Numbered from the stretch's first letter, positions 5,919-12,560 are shown. The stretch: DNA of 14,351 bases from an uncultured Traorella sp. (GCA_945919165.1 CAMEIZ010000025.1:1-14351), one strand, 5' to 3'. Program-made: numbers and translations. Notes: a model not told the origin generated them from the letters alone.

Positions 5919-6738
5919 AGATGTCACCTACTTTCTTTTCATTAGATACAAACTTAGTTCTACTTATCGTGTAATATGTATCATAACGCTTGTAATATGC
6001 CGGGGTATGTATAAACCAACTCTTAAACATGACTTTCCCGGTAACATGCATATCGTCTGTACTTTCCTCGATATCATCGCGATTTACTGCCTTATTACAC
6101 TGAATAAACTTCGCATACCACTTACACGCAACAATGATATTAAACTGTTCTCTCAAAGGTTTTGCCATACGTCCAAAGACCTGAGAAGTCCCTATAATAT
6201 GTTTTCTTTGTTTTCTTTGCTGACTTACCTGAACCATAACTTCCATATTGATATTTTTAGATTCAAGGCTATTAAAATATAGCTGAATCTCATCAATCAG
6301 ATATATAACACCATGTTCCCCGTTTTCATAACGTTGTAGATCATCTTGATTATTGAATGGAAAGACTCTGTTATTCTCCTTATAGAGATTTAATAAAATT
6401 CCTTCTATTGCAACAGTTGATTTCATGATATTTTCTTCTTTGATCTTATTTACTAGATCAATGTTTTCATGCTTCCATTCTTCAAATGTGATGATTGGAT
6501 AATCTGCCAGTAAAAGATTTGTGATCAATTTTGCTTTCGGGTATTTCTTCATCAAACGATAAACATAATTGACGGCAGAAAGTGTTTTGCCACTTCCCTG
6601 TGGACCTACAAATAAAGTAAGCCCGTCTGGATAAAAATAATCTTTGTGAGCTTTCGCAAATTCGATTTTATATTGTAAATAATCTTTAGATTTCAACAGT
6701 GGGTTAAAATCTTCTTTCATACATTCTCTATCTAACAT
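5890..6738 (-). CDS. zot: Zot/pI-type phage assembly ATPase
   Basis: The 282-residue protein is a P-loop ATPase of the Zot/gene I class, which drives extrusion of filamentous virions through the membrane. Walker A is GPQGSGKT (45-52) and Walker B is VIYLIDEIQ (144-152, with Asp149-Glu150). QQRKQRKHIIGTSQ (173-186) matches the R/K-rich strand followed by S/TQ typical of the family. AGAGGT (6745-6750) is 6 nt before the ATG. It follows the coat terminator, so it is probably expressed by partial read-through at a lower level than the coat. Unlike most Zot/pI proteins it shows no membrane helix near the C-terminus and no periplasmic tail; the small membrane proteins downstream may provide the membrane part. 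The family name comes from the Vibrio protein; a toxin role is not implied. Confidence 0.87.
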   Translation of the reverse strand: MLDRECMKEDFNPLLKSKDYLQYKIEFAKAHKDYFYPDGLTLFVGPQGSGKTLSAVNYVYRLMKKYPKAKLITNLLLADYPIITFEEWKHENIDLVNKIKEENIMKSTVAIEGILLNLYKENNRVFPFNNQDDLQRYENGEHGVIYLIDEIQLYFNSLESKNINMEVMVQVSQQRKQRKHIIGTSQVFGRMAKPLREQFNIIVACKWYAKFIQCNKAVNRDDIEESTDDMHVTGKVMFKSWFIHTPAYYKRYDTYYTISRTKFVSNEKKVGDIYDLRLSNSN

Positions 6739-6760
6739 TGTTTTACCTCTCTTATGTAAT

Positions 6761-6798
6761 AAAAAAGGGAGCTAAAGCCCCCAAGCCAACAAAGGCTT
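6761..6798 (-). terminator. Terminator after the major coat gene
   Basis: On the - strand GGGGGC-TTTA-GCTCCC (6782-6767, one G-T pair) is followed by six Ts (6766-6761). A second hairpin AAGCC/GGCTT (6783-6798) directly precedes it. In M13 a strong terminator also follows gene VIII and helps make coat mRNA the most abundant. Confidence 0.82.
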
Positions 6799-7009
6799 AC
6801 GCAGTGAATTTTCCATGCATAACAGCATTCTGAAATGCACGCATAATCTTTCTTGCACCGAACCACATCAGAACAAATGCAACACCAATTCCGACACAAG
6901 AAGTCAAAATTCCTAAAATGTCAGCAGGTGTAACAGTTCCAGTTAATGCAGAAATAAATCCAGTGAAATCAACTGTATTTCCCTCTAAAGCTAACGCAAT
7001 ATGACTCAT
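6797..7009 (-). CDS. Major coat protein (pVIII-like)
   Basis: With the ATG at 7009 the protein has 70 residues. An acidic/amphipathic N-terminus (Glu9, Asp14, Asp30) is followed by a membrane helix at about 31-50 (ILGILTSCVGIGVAFVLMWF) and a basic C-terminus (Arg53, Lys54, Arg57, Lys67). This is the standard layout of filamentous-phage major coat proteins, whose basic end faces the DNA. There is no cleavable signal peptide, as in phage Pf3. AAAGGAG (7018-7024) lies 8 nt before this ATG and overlaps the longer possible start at 7027, which is why I rejected the longer form. It sits between a likely ssDNA-binding gene and a terminator, matching gene V ... gene VIII in M13. Confidence 0.82.
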   Translation of the reverse strand: MSHIALALEGNTVDFTGFISALTGTVTPADILGILTSCVGIGVAFVLMWFGARKIMRAFQNAVMHGKFTA

Positions 7010-7047
7010 TATGTTATCTCCTTTCATTTATGTTGTAGCCTACCGGC

Positions 7048-7305
7048 TTAGCTACCAAATTCAATAGATTTTACTTTCTGGTATTCATTAAAATTTACCT
7101 CAATCGTTTTACCAATTAAACTTTCTTGGTTTTCAATACCATCTAAATAGTCAATAATCGACTTCCCTATTTTGTATGTGGTCACTTTATTTCCACATAC
7201 TCCTTTGTAGTTTTCTAAATCAATAACATGAAGCTTACCCCAACTGATAAGTTCTCCGTTGTCATTCTTAAAACTACCTCTTTCAATTCCTACCAATTTT
7301 TTCAT
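7048..7305 (-). CDS. Candidate ssDNA-binding protein (gene V-like position)
   Basis: The 85-residue protein is beta-prone with alternating hydrophobic residues (SWGKLHVIDLENYKG, then KTIEVNFNEYQKVKSIEFG), compatible with a small OB-fold protein. It lies immediately upstream of the coat gene, where M13 places gene V, the protein that coats the new single strand. I found no diagnostic motif, so the role is inferred from size, predicted fold and position. It overlaps the previous gene by ATGA (7302-7305) and has AGGAG at 7315-7319. Confidence 0.5.
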   Translation of the reverse strand: MKKLVGIERGSFKNDNGELISWGKLHVIDLENYKGVCGNKVTTYKIGKSIIDYLDGIENQESLIGKTIEVNFNEYQKVKSIEFGS

Positions 7306-7541
7306 AACAAATTACTCCTTTCATCTTGATAGATTTTTTTATTAACATAGCCATAACGTTCATTGACTATTGTTACTTCTAGTACCCTTTCTTCAAGGGG
7401 TCGAATCTTATATACAGTACATCTATCTAACCTATGACATTTACCGGTAAAATCAGATTCATAAAATATTTCATGACCATACACATTTACAAGTTTTAAA
7501 TGTGAATCATCAACCAATCTTCTGAAATTCTTTAATCGCAT
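7302..7541 (-). CDS. Small hypothetical phage protein
   Basis: I do not recognise this 79-residue, basic, beta-prone protein (for example YGHEIFYESDFTGKCHRLDR, then VLEVTIVNERYGYVNKKIYQ). It has no membrane helix or signal peptide. It overlaps the preceding gene by 10 bp and the following one by 4 bp and has no clear ribosome binding site, so it is probably translated by coupling. As part of the early block it may act in replication or its control. Confidence 0.6.
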   Translation of the reverse strand: MRLKNFRRLVDDSHLKLVNVYGHEIFYESDFTGKCHRLDRCTVYKIRPLEERVLEVTIVNERYGYVNKKIYQDERSNLL

Positions 7542-7744
7542 ACTGATAATGTTTTTAATAATTTTTCAAATTCATACACTTCATCATAACCATTCAGAAT
7601 CAAATCATTTAAACATTCAATCTTATAACCATAAAATGCAATACTATGAACTAAATCACCATCAGAAAAATCACTCATTTTTTCAACAACTTTTTTAATT
7701 TCAACGGCAACTTTTTCAATTTGGTTTTTATTTAATTTTTTCAT
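7532..7744 (-). CDS. Small hypothetical phage protein, first gene of the lytic operon
   Basis: This 70-residue, mostly helical protein (MKKLNKNQIEKVAVEIKKVVEKMSD...) has no motif I recognise. It is the first gene after the main phage promoter and has a strong AAGGAG ribosome binding site just upstream of its ATG at 7744. First position directly behind the operators suggests a regulatory or early replication role, but nothing in the sequence fixes it. Confidence 0.62.
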   Translation of the reverse strand: MKKLNKNQIEKVAVEIKKVVEKMSDFSDGDLVHSIAFYGYKIECLNDLILNGYDEVYEFEKLLKTLSVCD

Positions 7745-7770
7745 GTGTTTTCTCCTTACCTGTATAGATT

Positions 7771-7836
7771 TATACGCTTTCCGTATATCTGCATTTTATA
7801 CGTTTTCCGTATATATGTCAATACGTTTTCCGTATT
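7771..7836. promoter_or_regulatory. Three palindromic operators of the phage repressor
   Basis: ATACGCTTTCCGTAT (7772-7786), ATACGTTTTCCGTAT (7798-7812) and ATACGTTTTCCGTAT (7821-7835) share the palindrome ATACG-N5-CGTAT, and the central bases are nearly identical too. Start-to-start spacings are 26 and 23 bp. They cover both divergent promoters and are the likely binding sites of the Cro/CI-type repressor encoded at 7863. Confidence 0.85.
7793..7821 (-). promoter_or_regulatory. Main promoter of the phage operon
   Basis: On the - strand TTGACA (7821-7816) and TAAAAT (7798-7793) are separated by exactly 17 bp. The middle operator fills the spacer, the right operator abuts the -35, and the left one lies at the start of transcription, so repressor binding would block this promoter. 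Confidence 0.82.
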
Positions 7837-7837
7837 T

Positions 7838-7846
7838 TGTTACAAT
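7838..7846 (+). promoter_or_regulatory. Repressor promoter, extended -10
   Basis: TGTTACAAT (7838-7846) is an extended -10 element 17 bp before the repressor ATG. The -35 region is poor and overlaps the right operator, which would allow the repressor to control its own gene. Confidence 0.55.
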
Positions 7847-7862
7847 AAAATTGAGGTACATC

Positions 7863-8109
7863 ATGGAAGATAAAGTAATACTAAAAAGATTATTAGATTT
7901 CAGAGAATCTAAAAACTTAACACAAAAAGCATTAGGCAATATATTAGGTGTTTCACAAGCTCAATATAATAGAATTGAAAAAGGTGAAAACCAATTATCA
8001 TATGACGGAATAATAAAACTAGCCTATTTTTACAATACTTCCTCTGATTTTTTATTAGGCATAACTGATGATAGTAGGCCTTATCCTAGAGCCAAAAAGA
8101 AGCCGTTGT
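7863..8109 (+). CDS. Phage repressor, Cro/CI-type HTH (coding part; stop at 8109-8111)
   Basis: The 82-residue protein contains an HTH_3 (Xre) domain over about residues 7-61, with LTQKALGNILGVSQAQYNRIEKGENQLS as helix-turn-helix core, followed by LAYFYNTSSDFLLGITD, the usual end of such domains, and a basic tail (RAKKKPL). There is no protease-sensitive or multimerisation domain as in CI. The ATG at 7863 is chosen since TGAGG (7852-7856) stands 6 nt upstream; the open frame before it runs through the operators and cannot be translated from this promoter. It is the only phage gene on the + strand and would keep the prophage silent. A short repressor with no LexA-like domain leaves the induction route open. 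Confidence 0.88.
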
Positions 8110-8150
8110 AAGCATTTTTAGGTTTAAAATATGTGATACCATTAAAACTA

Positions 8151-8180
8151 TAAAAAAAGCCGTCAGACGGCTTTATTTTA
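8151..8180. terminator. Bidirectional terminator at the phage right end
   Basis: AAAGCCGT (8156-8163) pairs with ACGGCTTT (8167-8174) around CAG. The + side continues TTTATTTTA and the - side has seven Ts (8158-8152). It ends the repressor transcript; in the circular phage it would also face the end of rep. Confidence 0.85.
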
Positions 8181-8202
8181 AATATTAGAATAAATTTATT
8201 TC

Positions 8203-8232
8203 ATTTCATACTATCTATCTTATGTTGTGTTT
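8203..8232 (+). repeat. attR: right 20-bp direct repeat with degenerate XerC arm
   Basis: The same 20 bases (8213-8232) recur, with centre TCTATC (8214-8219) and XerD arm TTATGTTGTGT (8220-8230). The bases in the XerC-arm place, ATTTCATACTA (8203-8213), come from the phage and fit a dif arm less well (7 of 11 against the Firmicute arm). Rejoining the ends gives a reconstructed attB with the good XerC arm, and an attP with the poor one. Confidence 0.78.
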
Positions 8233-8251
8233 TTAGAGGATATAAGGAAAT

Positions 8252-8275
8252 AAAAAAAGCACAATGATGTGCTTT
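8252..8275 (-). terminator. Terminator of the xerD-deoB-mrp-sanA-like operon
   Basis: AAAGCACA (8256-8263) and TGTGCTTT (8268-8275) form an 8-bp stem with loop ATGA; the - strand continues with seven Ts (8258-8252). It lies 18 bp beyond the stop of the SanA/YdcF-like gene. Confidence 0.85.
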
Positions 8276-8292
8276 GATTCATTTATATCTTT

Positions 8293-8964
8293 TTACTTAT
8301 CGTTGGTCAAATCGCCATTACCGCTTACAGGTATCGTTTCACCTAAATATGTTGGCTTCGGTTGAAAGATGGTATAACAAAAATCTTTTACTCTTGCCAA
8401 TATTTCGCGCACATTTCGATAGACTTGTCCACTATATTGTTTAGTATCAGCTAAAACACCATAAGCATCAAGTCCTAGTCGATCTGCAATATACAAGGCT
8501 CTATATAAATGATATTCTTGTGTAACAATAATGATCTTCTTTGCTTGAAATATTTCCTTAGCACGATATATACTTTCATAGGTAGAAAAACCTGCATGAT
8601 CCATAAAAATATCAGCTGAAGGAATACCTGCTTGGATAGCAAAATCTTTCATAACATTCACTTCATCATAGTTATCCTGTCCATGATCACCGCTCATAAT
8701 TATTTTTAAAGCTGCTTTTTCATCATACAATTCAATTCCTTTTAGCAACCTTTCTTTTAACATTGAACTTGGCGTATCATTGTTTTTAACCTGACATCCA
8801 AGAATCAAAATGGCATCAACATCAAGAAGATCGCTAGCTTCATTAACTGAAATAAATCTTTTTTCAGCGGTTTTTCTAACATACCAATCAATACCTAGCA
8901 AGAAACTTAAACTAACGATAAACATAATTATAAGTAACAAAAGAGTTTTTTTATATTTTTTCAT
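8293..8964 (-). CDS. SanA/YdcF-like (DUF218) membrane-anchored protein
   Basis: The 223-residue protein has an N-terminal membrane helix (about 7-25) and then a DUF218 domain: AILILGCQVKNNDTPSSMLKER (52-73), the GDHG loop near 93, the HAGFSTYESI segment (123-132) and the VTQEYHLYRAL motif (147-157). These are the conserved blocks of the SanA/YdcF/ElyC family. SanA and ElyC affect envelope integrity in enterobacteria; the biochemical function is not settled. Its start is 40 nt after the mrp stop, with GAGGT as a modest ribosome binding site, and it is the last gene of the xerD operon. Confidence 0.85.
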   Translation of the reverse strand: MKKYKKTLLLLIIMFIVSLSFLLGIDWYVRKTAEKRFISVNEASDLLDVDAILILGCQVKNNDTPSSMLKERLLKGIELYDEKAALKIIMSGDHGQDNYDEVNVMKDFAIQAGIPSADIFMDHAGFSTYESIYRAKEIFQAKKIIIVTQEYHLYRALYIADRLGLDAYGVLADTKQYSGQVYRNVREILARVKDFCYTIFQPKPTYLGETIPVSGNGDLTNDK

Positions 8965-9004
8965 TTAAAAAACCTCAAGATAGCGATATCAATTGAATGT
9001 TATA

Positions 9005-9826
9005 TTAAAACAATCGTTCAATAATAGGTAAAATCCATTCTTTAATAGATAGAATATCCTTTTCACAAATTTCATCTTCATGATTCAATAAAGATATGCC
9101 ACTATTAAATGGTAATTCTGCTAATAATTCAACTTGGTTCTCATGAATAAACTCTTCAATACTATTCTCATAAAGTTCAATTTTTTTATTACAATCAGGA
9201 CATGTTACATAGGACATGTTTTCAATGACACCTAAAACCGGAATATTCATTTGTTTTAGCATATTAATAGCTTTTGATACAATCATTGAAACCATTGGTT
9301 GAGGAGTTGAAACCATAATTACACCACTTACAGGTATCGTTTGCATAATTGTTAATGCTATATCTCCGGTTCCCGGAGGCATATCAATAAATAAAACATC
9401 AAGTTCTTCCCATAAAACATCATTCCAGAATTGTTGAATAGCTCCTGCAATAATAGGGCCTCTCCAAATTACAGGCGTATTCTCTTCCTCTATGAGATAG
9501 TTAATAGACATGGTTTTTATTCCATCTGCATCCACAACTGGGAAAATATGATTTTCGCCATCTCCATAAGCTTTTTCATTTTGGAGTCCAAATAATCTTG
9601 GAATTGAAGGACCCGTGATATCAGCATCCATTACGCCAACTTTTAATCCTTTTGATTGAGCTGCTTTCGCAAGAAGAGTTGTTAAAGTTGACTTACCTAC
9701 TCCTCCTTTTCCCGACATTACAGCTATTACTTTTTTTATATGATTGTTGGGATTCATTTTAATCCCGCAATCTTGAGCATTTTTTCCACAGCTATCTTTG
9801 CTTGGACATCCTTCACAATTTGACAT
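9005..9826 (-). CDS. mrp: Mrp/ApbC family iron-sulfur carrier ATPase
   Basis: The 273-residue protein is a deviant Walker A ATPase: SGKGGVGKST (38-47), then MDADITGPSIPRLFG (66-80), and IDMPPGTGDIALT (147-159), the signature of the Mrp/NBP35 family. CPDC at 209-212 is the C-terminal pair that holds the bridging Fe-S cluster of the dimer. The N-terminus is cysteine-rich (Cys4, Cys7, Cys13, Cys20), like Mrp proteins of Clostridia and the eukaryotic NBP35 type, and may bind a second cluster. The role is loading or transfer of Fe-S clusters in the cytoplasm. An AAAGGAG site precedes the ATG; deoB ends 11 bp upstream. Confidence 0.92.
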   Translation of the reverse strand: MSNCEGCPSKDSCGKNAQDCGIKMNPNNHIKKVIAVMSGKGGVGKSTLTTLLAKAAQSKGLKVGVMDADITGPSIPRLFGLQNEKAYGDGENHIFPVVDADGIKTMSINYLIEEENTPVIWRGPIIAGAIQQFWNDVLWEELDVLFIDMPPGTGDIALTIMQTIPVSGVIMVSTPQPMVSMIVSKAINMLKQMNIPVLGVIENMSYVTCPDCNKKIELYENSIEEFIHENQVELLAELPFNSGISLLNHEDEICEKDILSIKEWILPIIERLF

Positions 9827-9837
9827 ACTATTCTCCT

Positions 9838-11019
9838 TTATTTCAAATAATCTAAATAACTTTCACCAATTATTGGCATTTCCACACCAAAATTATCAGC
9901 AATTGTAGCACCTATTACAGCAAATGATTGTCCCAAAGGTAATTTGCCATGACCTTTAAAAGATGGTGAATAACAAATCATCGGAACCATTTCTCTAGTA
10001 TGGTCACTACCTTTAGCAGTTGGATCATTTCCATGATCAGCACTGATAATTAATAAATCATCCTCATGAAGTTGATTCATGAGTTCTCCTAAAAGGATAT
10101 CAAACTTTTCAAGTTCATTAGCATAACCCTTTGGATTTCTTCGATGTCCCCAAAGCGCATCAAAATCAACCAGATTGACAAAACATAAACCTGTAAAATC
10201 TTTCTGAGCTATTTCAATTGTCTGTTCCATTCCATGTACAGAACTTTTTGATTTATAGGCTTCACTTATACCTTCCCCATCAAAAATATCACGAATTTTT
10301 CCAACTGAAATGACATCAAAGCCTTGTTCTTTTAATGAATCCAAAACAGTTTTTCCAAAAGGCTTTAAAGCATAATCATGACGATTGCTGGTTCTAACAA
10401 ATCCTTTAGCATGTGTACCGACATAAGGACGTGCAATGACTCTGCCAACTTTATATTCATCAGCAAGTGTTAGTTCTCTTGCAATTTCACAACAGCGATA
10501 TAATTCATCTAAACCAAATGTTTCTTCATGGCCACAAATTTGTAAAACTGAATCAGCGGAAGTATAAACAATCATATCGTTCGTTTTCATTTGATGTTCA
10601 CCAAGTTCATCTAAAATCTCAGTTCCGCTGGCACTTTTGTTTCCAACTACCTTGTGTCCACATCTTTTTTCAAGTTCATCTATCAGTTCTTTTGGAAATC
10701 CTGTATCAGTAAATGTTTTAAATGGCTTTTCAATCTTTAATCCCATGATTTCCCAGTGTCCTGTCATTGTATCCTTACCATTACTGATTTCCATTAGTTT
10801 TCCATAATATCCTAATGGCTCTTTTACAGGTTCAACATGTGTAACTTTATGTAAATTAGCTATTCCTAATTTTTGAAGATTTTCAATTTTAAAAGACTCT
10901 ACAGCAGCAGACAAATGTCCTAAAGTATCGACATTTTCATCACCAAATTTTTTACAATCCGGCATTTCACCAACACCACATGAATCAATAATGACAATAA
11001 ATATTCTTTTATATTTCAT
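9838..11019 (-). CDS. deoB: Phosphopentomutase
   Basis: The 393-residue protein has full family length. It interconverts ribose/deoxyribose 1- and 5-phosphates in nucleoside salvage. The alkaline-phosphatase fold metal and active-site motifs are present: IDSCGVGE (11-18, Asp12), GKDTMTGHWE (81-90; Thr84 corresponds to the phosphorylated Thr85 of the B. cereus enzyme), and SADHGNDPTAKGSDHTRE near the C-terminus. The start overlaps the xerD stop by 4 bp, so the two are translationally coupled, as in the conserved xerD-deoB (ripX-drm) pair of B. subtilis. No purine nucleoside phosphorylase gene follows here; mrp takes its place. Confidence 0.96.
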   Translation of the reverse strand: MKYKRIFIVIIDSCGVGEMPDCKKFGDENVDTLGHLSAAVESFKIENLQKLGIANLHKVTHVEPVKEPLGYYGKLMEISNGKDTMTGHWEIMGLKIEKPFKTFTDTGFPKELIDELEKRCGHKVVGNKSASGTEILDELGEHQMKTNDMIVYTSADSVLQICGHEETFGLDELYRCCEIARELTLADEYKVGRVIARPYVGTHAKGFVRTSNRHDYALKPFGKTVLDSLKEQGFDVISVGKIRDIFDGEGISEAYKSKSSVHGMEQTIEIAQKDFTGLCFVNLVDFDALWGHRRNPKGYANELEKFDILLGELMNQLHEDDLLIISADHGNDPTAKGSDHTREMVPMICYSPSFKGHGKLPLGQSFAVIGATIADNFGVEMPIIGESYLDYLK

Positions 11020-11906
11020 TTTTTTTCCTTTCTGTTACCTGGATGAAAAGATGCATAAGCATCTTTTAATCGCTTATTTTGTATATGTGTATAAATCTGA
11101 GTTGTGGAGATATCACTGTGTCCTAAAAGCTCCTGAACGGTTCTTAAATCAGCGTTACCATCAAGTAAATGTGTAGCAAAGGAATGTCGAAGAGAATGAG
11201 TGCTGATACGCGTATCCAAGCCTTTTTTAGCACATCGCTTTTTCAGCATGACATGAATTTCCTCTCTTAAAAATGGCTTTCCTTTTGAATTAATAAAAAG
11301 ATAGGGGCTTTTATGAAAATCTCGTTTTTTACGAACAAAGTTTACATATTTTTCTATAGCTTCAATATTACGTTGATTCATTGGAATCAATCGTTCTTTA
11401 TTTCCCTTCCCTTTCACTTTTAATATTTTTTGTTTTAATGATACCTGTTTTATTTTTAAAGAGGCACATTCACTGACTCGAAGACCACATCCATATATTG
11501 TTTCAAACATCGCTACCTGTAAGATTTCCTGATCGCTATTATCATCATATTCTAATAAAGAATTAATATCTTGAATACTTAAATAATGAGGCAGCTTAGT
11601 TTGCTTATTGAATGATTTCAAATAAATGGCAGGGTTTTGAATGGAAAAGTTTACCGCACAGTATTCATGAAATCTTCGAATAGTCACAATGGAATGGTTA
11701 ATAGTATTTACTGCTTTATTCATTGAATAAATGTAATTATGAATTGCTTCATAAGTGACATCTTCAATTTTTTCAATTCCATTCCCGGTTAAATAAGCAA
11801 TATATTGATTTAGGTCATTCTTATAGGATTGAATCGTTTTGATACTTTTCTGATCAACAGCAGTTATATAGTGAATGTATTCATCTAGTGCCTGTTCAAG
11901 AGTCAT
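11016..11906 (-). CDS. xerD: Tyrosine recombinase XerD
   Basis: With the ATG at 11906 the protein has 296 residues, the usual XerD length. GGAGG (11911-11915) sits 4 nt upstream, so I reject the 15-residue extension that begins with TTG. The SAM-like N-terminal domain covers about 1-90. The catalytic set is complete: Arg143 (CGLRVSE), Lys167 (VKGKGNKER), His237 and Arg240 (HSLRHSF), His263 (LLGHSD) and Tyr272 (IYTH). XerD acts with XerC at dif to resolve chromosome dimers. The spoIIM-xerD-deoB order marks it as the housekeeping gene. It is not part of the prophage, but it probably supplies the recombinase for it. Confidence 0.93.
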   Translation of the reverse strand: MTLEQALDEYIHYITAVDQKSIKTIQSYKNDLNQYIAYLTGNGIEKIEDVTYEAIHNYIYSMNKAVNTINHSIVTIRRFHEYCAVNFSIQNPAIYLKSFNKQTKLPHYLSIQDINSLLEYDDNSDQEILQVAMFETIYGCGLRVSECASLKIKQVSLKQKILKVKGKGNKERLIPMNQRNIEAIEKYVNFVRKKRDFHKSPYLFINSKGKPFLREEIHVMLKKRCAKKGLDTRISTHSLRHSFATHLLDGNADLRTVQELLGHSDISTTQIYTHIQNKRLKDAYASFHPGNRKEKK

Positions 11907-11921
11907 AAAACCTCCGAATGT

Positions 11922-11930
11922 ATTATAGCA
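11922..11930 (-). promoter_or_regulatory. Extended -10 promoter of the xerD operon
   Basis: On the - strand TGCTATAAT (11930-11922) is a perfect extended -10. A -35 candidate TTGGGC lies about 18 bp further up. Transcription would begin at or just before the ribosome binding site, leaving an unusually short leader. Confidence 0.5.
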
Positions 11931-11960
11931 CATTCTATTCAAAATGCCCAAAAAAGCAAC

Positions 11961-12539
11961 CTAAAATGAATTGAAAAAACGTATTAACATGATTATTAAA
12001 GTAGCTTTCAAATAAGAAGATGCTAAGGCAGATATAATTGTGATAATTAAATAATTAAGTCCTTGGTTTAACTCAGAAGTAAGTTTAAATTTATTTGTAT
12101 TCAAACATGTATATAAAACATGATTGCTGCATTGAATCGCAAAGATTGAAATCAGTACAATAGGAATCATTTCTAAAATCATCTGAGGTAATAATGTCAG
12201 AATAATTCCCAACAGTCCCTTCATCTGGTAAGTATAAATAAACATCATGCATGTCAGTCCGATTTGAAATCCTTTTGTGAAAAGTGCTAATGCTATTAAA
12301 AAAGTCCCTATTAAAGAAGTTGAAAGAATTGTAATAACAGTAATATAGAGAATATGTAAAGTAAATTGAGAAATAAAGACTTTATAGATATCAAATGATT
12401 CATTCATTGGAAGTAAAATAAGATCAAGCTGATTTAACATATCGAGTTCTAAAAAACTGCTTCCACTCATTCCTACAATAATACCGCCAAATAATATGAT
12501 CAGTATAAATATGAGATGATTTTGCCTGATTTTTTTCAT
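11961..12539 (-). CDS. spoIIM: Stage II sporulation protein M
   Basis: The 192-residue membrane protein shows about five hydrophobic helices and the SpoIIM core GFQIGLTCMMFIYTYQMKGLL-type region (about 90-111), followed by LLPQMILEMIPIV (116-128). With SpoIID and SpoIIP, SpoIIM drives septal peptidoglycan remodelling and engulfment of the forespore. Synteny with xerD and deoB supports the assignment. No ribosome binding site precedes the ATG at 12539; instead a TATAAT (12550-12545) stands 5 nt upstream, so the message may be leaderless or the real promoter lies elsewhere. Confidence 0.85.
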   Translation of the reverse strand: MKKIRQNHLIFILIILFGGIIVGMSGSSFLELDMLNQLDLILLPMNESFDIYKVFISQFTLHILYITVITILSTSLIGTFLIALALFTKGFQIGLTCMMFIYTYQMKGLLGIILTLLPQMILEMIPIVLISIFAIQCSNHVLYTCLNTNKFKLTSELNQGLNYLIITIISALASSYLKATLIIMLIRFFNSF

Positions 12540-12560
12540 ATTTCATTATATGATTCGTAT

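Larger units (their letters stand above)
2825..8232 (-). mobile_element. Integrated filamentous phage (inovirus-like prophage)
   Basis: A 5388-bp unit (2825-8212 plus the second 20-bp repeat copy, 8213-8232) holds an orderly set of filamentous-phage functions. These are a repressor with operators, three small early genes, a short leaderless coat protein followed by a terminator, a Zot/pI-type ATPase, several small membrane proteins, a secreted pIII-like protein, a hairpin-rich intergenic region with an origin, and a rolling-circle Rep. Size and content fit Inoviridae-like elements. No integrase or transposase lies inside, and the flanking repeats sit in a dif-like sequence, which points to capture of host XerC/XerD. 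All reading frames look intact, so the prophage may be active. An integrated rolling-circle plasmid is the alternative; the coat-Zot-pIII block argues against it. Confidence 0.88.

Noticed and set aside
5890..6738. Zonula occludens toxin
   Set aside because: Only the P-loop assembly domain is seen; the C-terminal peptide linked to the Vibrio toxin effect is missing.
7743..7862. N-terminal extension of the repressor frame
   Set aside because: It reads through the operators and both promoters; the extended -10 at 7838-7846 and TGAGG at 7852-7856 set the start at 7863.
2825..8232. Integrated rolling-circle plasmid or ICE/IME rather than phage
   Set aside because: Rep and origin are plasmid-like, but there is no relaxase, coupling protein or transfer gene, while coat-like, Zot-like and pIII-like genes form one operon.
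11016..11906. XerD-like gene as the phage's own integrase
   Set aside because: It lies 3 kb outside the repeats in the conserved spoIIM-xerD-deoB order and has housekeeping XerD length and motifs.
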